From Tetradesmus obliquus (taxonomy: Eukaryota > Chlorophyta > Chlorophyceae > Sphaeropleales > Scenedesmaceae): a stretch of 64,000 bases of DNA. The stretch spans positions 2,418,001-2,482,000 of the forward strand of contig CP126203.1 in NCBI GenBank assembly GCA_030272155.1, given 5' to 3'. The notes beneath the pieces are model-generated. The model did not search any database. It saw nothing but the letters and a program-made list of their open reading frames with translations, and was not told where the DNA came from. A program made the position numbers and the translations under genes. This document shows positions 56,001 through 64,000 of this stretch, piece by piece (position 1 is the first letter of the stretch; each line of letters starts with the position of its first letter).

Positions 56001-57784
56001 ACTGTGCCGCATGCACAGGCTCATGCATGCATACTATGTTCCTTGAACCGTGTGCTGTGCTGTGCTGTGCTGCTGCAGGCACGAGATAACCTCTCTGGAC
56101 ATGCTACACAGCAATTGCACAGAACTCATCAGCCGCGCAGCTGAGAGGAATCATGCAGCAGTATCGCAGCAATCGCAGCCCCCAGGGGCAGGCAAGCTGC
56201 GCAGTTGCAGAGGAGGCAGGACTGGCCACAGCAGCATCTGTCAGCGTCCCAGTTCCAGCAAACAGTCTGCAATGGAGCACTCAAGACTGGAGCAGCAGCA
56301 GCAGCAGCACTGCCGGCAGCTGCGCTGTTGTTTGCAGCGGCGATGCTGCTGTGGAATGATGACGTATGGAATTCTACAAGGTGAGCCAGGCTGTGGCAGG
56401 CAGCAGTAGCCTGCCAGCAGTCAGCATTCAGGAAGGTGGCTGTTGCAGCTGGGGTGTGTGGCGTGTGTTGTTTGTGCTGTTGTGCTGCCAATGTTGCTCA
56501 CTTTCGATGTCCTGCAATGGCTGCTGTGTCATGCCAGTTCCTTTGTCCGCTGCATGAAGGCTGGGGTGTGCAGTGGTCGGCTGCAGTGGTCGTGTGTGTG
56601 GAGTTGTCTGGTGACAGCATGCTTGCTTGGGTTTCTGCCTGCGGAAACCAGCCTCCTATGCGTATCGGAGGCCAAATAGGCTATCCAAATGCATCCACAT
56701 TGTCCACATGAATATAAAGCATGTGCCTCGTGGTACGTGCTGTGGTGCATTCAGCCCAGGCGTACACCCAACACTGTCTGACAGTTTGTGCAAGGACTGC
56801 ACGGTGGCATTGGCAGCAGCAGCTCAGCACGCATGCTTTGCCTGCAGCACTCAACTAGTTTTCCGGAGTATTGTGCACACCGCACGAGTAGAAGTGTCGT
56901 CTTGCTGAACCTGCCCTGGGGTGTTGGCAGTTCTTCCATGGTTGTGTTGGTTTCCGTGGGGGGTTTGCTGTGCGGCAGCGGCAGTAGTTGTGGTGTGCTG
57001 CAGCGTGGGGGTGCCGTTAGGTGTGTGATGTCCCATTGGGCAGTCACAGAATCCAGGCATTCTTGCATGCAGCAACGAGGCGCACGCTCCGCGCCCAGGC
57101 TTGCAGCTGCATCCTTCACTGCAGTAAGCGCACAGTGTGTCAAATTTTACGCTAATTCTCAGCTAAGTTCTGCCTGGTGTAGCTTCAGCACTTGCACCAC
57201 CCAACTTTCAGCAGCCACCACTCTGCACACTGTTGCCTCTTGTTTGTGTTGTGTGAACTTCTTCTTGGTGAAGCTTGTTTGACACCTGCTGGGTACTGCT
57301 GGCTGTGCACTTCTCACCCGCAGGCAGTACCTGGCTGGCAGCAGTGATGGTAGCAGCAGGCGCGCTTGGGCAGCAGCATGGCTACTGAGGTAGTGGAGCT
57401 GCTGGAACAGACAAACATGAGGGCTTGTATGGGCTCAGCAGTTGGATGCACAAGGTATGGTGCGTAGTGAAAGTAGCAGTAGCAGGTGTGCAACACCCTC
57501 CAGGGCACAATACTTCTGCATGCACAGCCCTGCAGGGCCTGAATACCATTATGATGTCTATACTGTCCTCTAGTGTGTGTTTTCAGCCAGATAGCAGTGC
57601 CTTGCTCTGGGTGTGGTATGACGTACTCAACTTTGGGAGAGCATGTCTGGAGCCTACACGTCTTGTATGGCCCCAAGTGCTTACAGTCGGCACTCTGGCA
57701 CATATTTCAGCAATACTGGAGTGGATAGACACGCAGAACAGCTTGCAGGACAGGTCTGACACCCTTTACAAAACTTGGAACGCC
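53005..57784. other. Long inter-gene region of unit 2
   Basis: Diverged counterpart of 38.96-43.98 kb. No gene supported. Confidence 0.5.
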
Positions 57785-59190
57785 ATGGCTATCTGCCGTG
57801 CCTTATTTGTGTTTTCTACGGCATCGCTGTTGATAATCCCTTGCGCAGGTAAGGCTATTGCGTGCCTGCCCGTTGCTAGGGGCGCGATGCTAGGGGAGCG
57901 TGAAGCTCCAGGCATCACCAGTCTGTCGTGCTCCGAGCTGGGGCTGCCCAGCAGCCTTGACCAGGGTTACTATTGTGCGACATTGAGCCTCTACGACGCA
58001 GCTTGCATGCGTGGGTCCAGCAAATCGAAGACTCCTGCTGTCGTGGGCATTAGCATTCCACGGGCGAAACCAGCTTCAAACCCCTTGAATAGTTGACACG
58101 TAGCTTAGTCGTAACGTTTCCGTGCCCTGCAGGCAAGTTTTCACCACTGGCCGATGAATTCTTTCTTCTCACCCGAGTCAGCGTGACGCCAGGCAAGCGT
58201 CCTGCAAGCAATGAAGGGTCCCATAACAATTTAAAGCGGTATTTTCAATTATATTCAGGGCTACGGCTGCTGTTGTCGCTGTTCTCGTTGTCGCTGTTCT
58301 CGTGTCGTGCAGGTCAACAGAGTCCTCAGACCTTTATGCCTCCGGTCGAAGTGCAGGAGGCAGTTGCTACAAAAAGCCCTCCTCCCAACCTGCCAGTTGT
58401 CAACACAACTGGCACAGCTGCTGCAGCAGCAGGAGCAGCAGCAGGAGCAGCAGCAACTTCGCCAGCTCAGACGGGCACTGGCAGCGGTGTTGTCACACCG
58501 CCAGTCCGCATGTGTGCCTCCAGGAACACCTCCAGTGACAGCTCCTCCAGCTCCACCCCCAACAGCACCAGCCAGATTATAATCAAGGTTGCCTTCAGCG
58601 TCAGCAATGCTGTGGGGCGCCCGCTGGGCTTTGCAGCTGGCTGCCTCCCTGCAGGCACGCAGCTGCTGAAGAGCAACATCACAATCGTCTTTGAATTCGT
58701 TCCCTGCAGCCTCTCCACCAACCCAAGCACGCTGTTTTCGCGCTATGTCAAAGCGACGCTGGTGTCAGAATCCGGAGCGGTGCTGCGCAGCCGCACTGGC
58801 GCCGACTGCATTGTGAGGAACAGCGCGCGCCTCGCCAAACCCGTAGCCAGCCACATGTTTGGCAGCTGCGGCGTAGCACCCGCCATCGCCAACGGGACCC
58901 TGCCAAACGCCATCTGCATCGAGACCTTGTGCTACACCGCAGACCCCACAAGCACCGAGCCATCCCCACCCGGCCTCAGCCCAAGCCCCGATGTCGCCGC
59001 TGCCGCCGCCGCTGCCTCCCCAACGGCCAATGCTACCGCTGCTGCCGGCTCCATCGGTGCCTGCAAGGGCGGCCGCCGCAAGAACGGCAAGGTTGCAGCA
59101 GACCCGCTTGAAAAGTTTGGCCTCAGCGACGTCCTTGTTGGGACCATGTGCTGCGCAGACGAGCCGGAAACCTCTGTAGCATCAACGTGA
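57785..59190 (+). CDS. Secreted Cys-rich, glycosylatable protein, copy 2 (313 aa)
   Basis: Exon 1 is 57785-57848 (signal peptide RALFVFSTASLLIIPCA); exon 2 is 58313-59190. Intron phase, cysteine positions and N-glycosylation sites are as in copy 1. The spacer is longer (extra Ala/Gly codons) and the signal peptide differs. From VVTPPVRMCASRNTS to SVAST the two proteins are almost the same. It again stops at a TGA overlapping a donor consensus (aac/gtgagt). Function unknown. Confidence 0.75.
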
Positions 59191-62100
59191 GTGAATGTGT
59201 GCATCTGTCACAGGCTTCTGGTGATGCTCTTGCTTGCCCGCAGCAGGACTTGAGGTGCTTGTACAGATTAAGAAAGAAAGAGGTTATGCGGGAAGGGAAA
59301 AAGCATGTATCTGTGCAGCGTTCGTGTGCTGCCGCGGGGTTGCATGGGGACCGCGCTGCATGCCCTGCCAGCGCCTGCATGCAGGGTTGTGGGGTGCTGC
59401 ACGGTCAGGTATCATCCTCTTCTAGCTGTGCATTTGCCAAGCAGTGCGTCAAGCGGCTCCAGCGTTTGCGCCGAATGCCCTGCTGCTTCGTGCCGTGCAC
59501 GTATGGCGCGCGCTCTCTCTCTCTCTCTCTCTTGGTGGTGACACTGCCTCTCTGCACCTTGCTGCCGTGCTTGTGTCTGCAGGACCACCGCGCCTTGAGG
59601 CTTTCGAGGTGCTGCAGCACTCTGCAGCGGGGCCTGGCATGACGAATTTGCCATACTGGACCTATCCTCGTGTCAAGTCACTGCATCCGTGGCTTGCAAA
59701 AGTACGAGCATCGCTTGTCTTCCTCGGTCTCATCAGCAGTCAGTGGGTACCTGGAATGCTTTTGGCACGCAGCTGCTGGTCGGCGGCGGGCGCTTGCTGG
59801 CTGGATTGTGGCAGCTGCAGCTGTGATTCCTGCTCAGCTGCACTGCTGTGTGTGTGGCTCGCTGCTCCCAGTGGTGGCCGCTGCATGGCATCTGTCACCT
59901 GCTTGTCTGGTTGTGCTGTATGTTTTGTAGTATACTATGTCTGGCTATGCTGTATTTTAGTCGTGTACTCTGTATTATTCTGTGTTGTTGTGTCGTGACT
60001 GGGCAGGCTGCTCTTCTGCATGCAGAGTAGCTGCTAGCTGCGCTTGCTGCTGCAGCTGCTCCTCAGGCATCTGCCTCCTGGTTCTTGGCCGCAATGCTTC
60101 GTCGCGTGGTGCGTTGCAGGCAGTTGGTAGCTTCCCTGCACAGGGCGGTGTGGAAGCCCTTGCAGCCTGTGTATGTTGTGTTCATGCTGTTGTGTTTTGC
60201 TGCATGTTCAGCTCCCCTTGGTGCTGCACCTCAGGCCTCTGCCTCATGCTTCTTTGCCGGGAGTTCCGAGTGTTAGTTTGTACTTGTAGGGTTGTGTTGT
60301 GGCTGGGTGTTGCTTATTATGTTGTGGATGGGCTTATCCTGTCTGCATAGAGTTCTTCGGTGCTGCAGTTGCACCGCAGTGCCAGGAGAGCCGCGAGGCG
60401 TTTCTGCGCACAATCCCTTGTTGTAGGTACTGGACTGCAGGACACACAACTTTTTACTGTCAACAACACAAATATGAGTTTGGCGGTTTCTGGTGCATAC
60501 ACTGCCGCATCAGGTTGCGCGCATTGTTGTGAAGTGGAGGCAACTCTTGGCCTGTGCTCCTTTTGTGCACAGCAAGGGCCGAAACGGACACACAACATTT
60601 TACTGTCAACAACACAAATATGAGTTTGGCGGTGTCTGGTGCATACACTGCCGCATCAGGTTGCGCGCATTGTTGTGAAGTGGAGGCAACTCTTGGCCTG
60701 TGCTCCTTTTGTGCACAGCAAGGGCCGAAACGGAAGAGTGCTGGGTGGAGGCCTGGTTCTGGTTTCAGCTCTGGATGCAGTTCAGAGTAACAGTGTTATG
60801 AACTGTTAATATCATCAGCAGGACAAAGTGACTGTTATGGTCCAAAATGCACCACTTTGCCTGGACAGCTGGACACAGTCTTTTTGGACTGGCTTCTATT
60901 GTATTATTGTATTATTGGGACAGGCGGCTGTGGACAGGCTTCTGTGGACAGGCTTGGTTTTGCAGGACCGCCTGCGGGCCAGCAGCACCTGTTGGTGCTG
61001 CTGTTGACAAAGAGGTTGCGTGTTGCTTGTAAGCGGGCAAGCAAAGTGATGTTGTGGCGACATGGTTGCTGCTGGTGTTGCGCACGTGCAGCTGCTGGCG
61101 CTGTGGTAGCTGAATGCGGCGCTGTTGGCAAAGGCATGCTCCTGGTGTGTCTGGTGCTGAAGCACGGTGCGTTGTGTAGAAATACTTCTATACTTGTACA
61201 TCGGAGAGACAGGCGAGGCACAGCTGCGGGCAACGATGCACTTGCACACACGTGAAGCAGGCCAATCAAGTGCGTGTGGGCGTTCTGGCTTGTTCCTGCA
61301 AGTCGTGCTGTGCAACCAATGGTGTGCAGCCAATGGTGTGGCCCAGTAGTGGCAGCCTTGTTGCAGGCTGGTGCCTAGTGCATGCATGCTATGTACCATA
61401 CCATCGTGACCATTGTACCATACCAAACTACAGTACCATACCATCATGACCACTGTTATAGCAGAGAGCCTGGGTGGTGGTGGCACGGTGGGATTGCCTG
61501 CTGTGCAGCAGCAATGTATGTGACGTGTGCCTTGGCTTGACTGGAGACATAACTGTGTCTTGTAGTGCTCGTGTCTCGCCATCGTTGTGGTATGCTTTGT
61601 TGCTTGCCAATCCTCAGCATGGCCATGTGCTACACTACCGCAGCGCGCTGGTCGTTTCTGAGCGTGCTGTTTGCCAGTTGTCAGGCCGGACGTGTGCTGC
61701 AACACCATGCATGGTGCTGGTGGTGGGCCACATGTCGGCGCTCACACGGCTTGTTGCGTGCTGTGCTCAACCGCGCGCATGCTGCGCATGTCTCTGCTCG
61801 TGCCCAGTTGCAACACTGGCAGTGCTTGTGCTGTCTGGCTGTGTCAGCTGCCAGCAGCGGCAGGCGGCAGGCGTCAGCAGCTGCCGTGTATACTACTACC
61901 ACATATTGCCTTGTCAGCGTTCTGTGATGACAAGTGTAACTGCTGATCAAATATAACTGCATGCTGGATGTTCAGTGTGTGTCGACACCAGTCACACTGA
62001 GTGTGCAAACCCACTACATTATGCATCTGCTTCCCTGCAACTGTTTATGCTACTTTCAGCGATGGACCTGCATGCACGTTATAACCCTTGACTAATATTT

Positions 62101-62497
62101 GCGCCCCCGGCACACCACAGCAGTGCCACTGCTGACGCGGCAGTCAGTGAGTCCACAGAGTACTTGCAGCCCCATCCTTGTCTGTATGACCGTTCAACCG
62201 CAGTACAGATCGTGCTAGAAGAAGCTTATAGGACATATTAATCAGCAGCATTTTTAGTCCTGACTAGGGGTTCACGCCGTGCTCACTTCGACTTGCCACA
62301 TGGTCACCTTCAAGGTGACACCTTGCCGGGTCACCTTCCGTGAAAAGGAGAGGGGATCACCCTGAGCACCTGTAGAATGATATATACAAGTAACCAACCC
62401 ACCGAACCATTGCCATCGGCTTAAGTCGCAGAGCACGTGACCATTTTGGCAGGAACCCCACACCACTGCAGTAGGTACAGTGGCCAATTCTGGACAG
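59191..62497. other. Region of unit 2 with exon-like blocks but no resolved gene
   Basis: Near-identical to 45.36-48.48 kb. Differences include a longer CT run at 59,510-59,530 (6 bp, frame kept), an insertion near 59,819-59,841, a one-base difference near 60,405 and the 146-bp tandem duplication. Confidence 0.5.
60442..60733 (+). repeat. 146-bp direct tandem duplication, present only in unit 2
   Basis: 'acacacaac...' begins at 60442 and again at 60588. Unit 1 has a single copy (about 46,571-46,716). The left flank ends ctgcagg and the internal junction reads aaacgg, so the join shares only 'gg'. The two units are almost identical, marking a recent event. 146 is not a multiple of 3, so any frame through it is shifted. 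Confidence 0.95.
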
Positions 62498-64000
62498 CCT
62501 GGCCAGCGCAGATGGGCTCATGGAGCTCAAACAGTCAGATATGGCTTCTTTCAGACAAGGTAGAGCGCGATAGGTCCGTTGGCTTCGTGCTGGGTCGACT
62601 ACTGCTGGATGATGAAGCAAGCTCACAGCAGCAGCAGGCTCCTGTGGTGGTGCGCCTCATGCCTGCTGCTGACCCTGCTATTTATTCTTCTGGAATTCAC
62701 GCTTATGTCGGCAACAAATGCTTGAATAACAGAAAAAGTAGCGAGCCATGACTTGCGCAGTTGCTGGGGCACACCTTGGCCAATGCTGGCTGACATGACC
62801 ACTGTGTTGCACTTGCAGGAAGCTCGCATCTATCCCGCTGCTAACACAGCGTGCTGCACACATGGCAGCACAGCCAGCATCTTCACACCGCTGCCATCAG
62901 ACAAGCTGTTCTTTGATGACATATCAGAATATTGGCACGTCTGCTGGCCTAAGCAGGGAGGGCTAACCCAGCTCCCCAGCAACAGCAGCAGCGGCAGACT
63001 GTTGGGGTGCAGCAGGTTTTCGAGCAGCAGGGCCAGCCAGGAGCAGCAGCGCAGCAGCAGAGTGTTCACCGTTTGCCTCATACCTCACACGCACCCATGG
63101 CTGGCGCAGCAAAGCATACACTGGGTGAGTTGTTTTTGCCAGTAGCTGAGGCAGGTGCAGGCAGCGAAACCGCTCATCCGGTTGTCCTGTGTGGTAGCGC
63201 ACGTGTCGCTGCCATTGTTACAAGTGTGATGTACTTTGAGTTTGTAGCAGAGGGATCCTGAGCAACAGCATCTGCAGCATAAGCTGCTGCGCATGTTGTG
63301 TTCACGCTCTGAGCTTGCAGGGTTCCCGTCTCCCAGCAACTGCTCTGCACCACCTGCTGCGTGCAATTGCAGTTGCCATATGGCTTGCCATATGCTCATG
63401 CCTTCTGTTCCGAACAGAACAATTTGTTCAGCCTGTCTCCCTGTACTTGTCGTTGAATCAGACCTGTCAAGCCAAACAAACGCTGCTGCCCACGCGTGTC
63501 CATTTCAACTCCTCTTGCAGGACAACCCTCAAGTTGAGCAGTACTGTCAGCAGCTGGGCATGTCATCGTTAATCGAGTCAGTTGCTGCTCACGGCCTTAC
63601 CGGACTGCCAGAAACACTCGAGTCAGAGGAGCAAGACAGCAAGCCGTGGTTTGGCTTCTGCGCTGCAACAGACCACCTACACATTCAGGTGCTTGCTGAC
63701 CTGATCTGCCTGCCGCAGTACCAGCGCAATAGGCAGCTGTATGCATGTGCACATTACGAGCTGCTGCAGCCTGCAGCAGAAAGCAGTGCAGTGATTGCTG
63801 CACACGCATGGGGGCACGGCAGCCGTGCGATTACCACGCACAGCGCAGCAGTGTTGCTGGTGGGCTGTTCCAACGGTACCATGAAGTGAGGCTGGTGCAG
63901 CAAGAGCAGCAGCGGGCAGCAGCAGAGGCTGCTGTTAGTGAGAAACAGGCCGATAACAGGGCACAGAAGCGCCTGCAGGTGCAACAGCAGCAGCTGCAGC
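62498..64000 (+). pseudogene. Zinc-finger/Gln-rich (MCM10-like?) gene, frameshifted copy 2, cut by window edge
   Basis: Exons about 62498-62649, 62819-63124 and 63521 to beyond the window. Here the frame is intact through HIQVLADLICLPQYQRNRQL but one base is missing between 63760 and 63761 relative to copy 1, so translation stops at 63889 instead of entering the CSRKQCSDCC finger frame. Downstream sequence still encodes the same finger and Gln-rich start in the other frame. Confidence 0.4.

Larger units (their letters stand above)
50836..64000 (+). repeat. Tandem duplication of ~14 kb, second unit (runs off the window)
   Basis: Second unit with LRR-RING 3' exons, secreted-protein gene and zinc-finger/Gln-rich gene. 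It ends inside the last gene at the window edge. It differs from unit 1 by a 146-bp internal tandem duplication (60.44-60.73 kb) and several single-base indels. Confidence 0.9.

Noticed and set aside
1-64000. tRNA or rRNA genes
   Set aside because: Reading by eye I saw no cloverleaf with A/B boxes and no rRNA-like blocks; tRNAscan-SE would be needed to exclude tRNAs firmly.

Overview
The window looks like nuclear DNA of a green alga, probably a chlorophyte of the Scenedesmus/Sphaeropleales type (inference). Genes are split into many short exons with GT-AG introns. The proteome is plant-like: a PB1-domain RAF-type MAPKKK, an SnRK-like kinase remnant and a Ure2/LigE-like GST. CAG/CTG/GCA repeats are extremely abundant, and CCCTAAA-like (plant-type telomere) motifs occur. 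I see no operons, no bacterial-type ribosome-binding logic and no CRISPR. Gene models were built by hand from splice-site consensus, reading-frame phase and protein-family resemblance. No transcript evidence was available.

Layout: 0.7-1.6 kb, a GST-like gene (+). 3.0-5.6 kb, a degenerate two-lobed kinase-like protein (+), followed to 7.2 kb by tandem copies of its 3' end. 7.2-11.3 kb, mostly non-coding, with a possible broken membrane-protein gene (-) at 9.2-9.6 kb and a 57-bp minisatellite at 10.1 kb. 11.6-21.4 kb, a 16-exon PB1-RAF-like kinase (-). 22.8-25.8 kb, an armadillo-like repeat protein (-). 26.9-28.6 kb, nucleoside diphosphate kinase (-). 29.0-39.0 kb, a 15-exon membrane/LRR/RING protein (+), divergent from NDK across about 440 bp. 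39-64 kb, a degenerating tandem duplication of about 14 kb. Each unit carries the 3' end of the LRR-RING gene, a secreted Cys-rich protein gene and a disrupted gene for a zinc-finger, Gln-rich (tentatively MCM10-like) protein. The second unit runs off the right edge.

The most striking feature is a recurring structural rule in the introns. Many exons of the GST, kinase-like, RAF and LRR-RING genes are flanked by tandem partial copies of themselves. Copies upstream (in the sense direction) of the intact exon keep the splice acceptor plus the exon's 5' part and then break off. Copies downstream keep the exon's 3' part plus the splice donor (or stop codon). In every case I could resolve, exactly one intact exon remains and the full reading frame is preserved. 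NDK and the armadillo gene show no such copies. Sense-strand CTG runs sit at many 3' intron ends. One 146-bp duplication present in only one 14-kb unit looks like a recent event. Together these suggest an ongoing micro-duplication process filtered by splicing and protein function.
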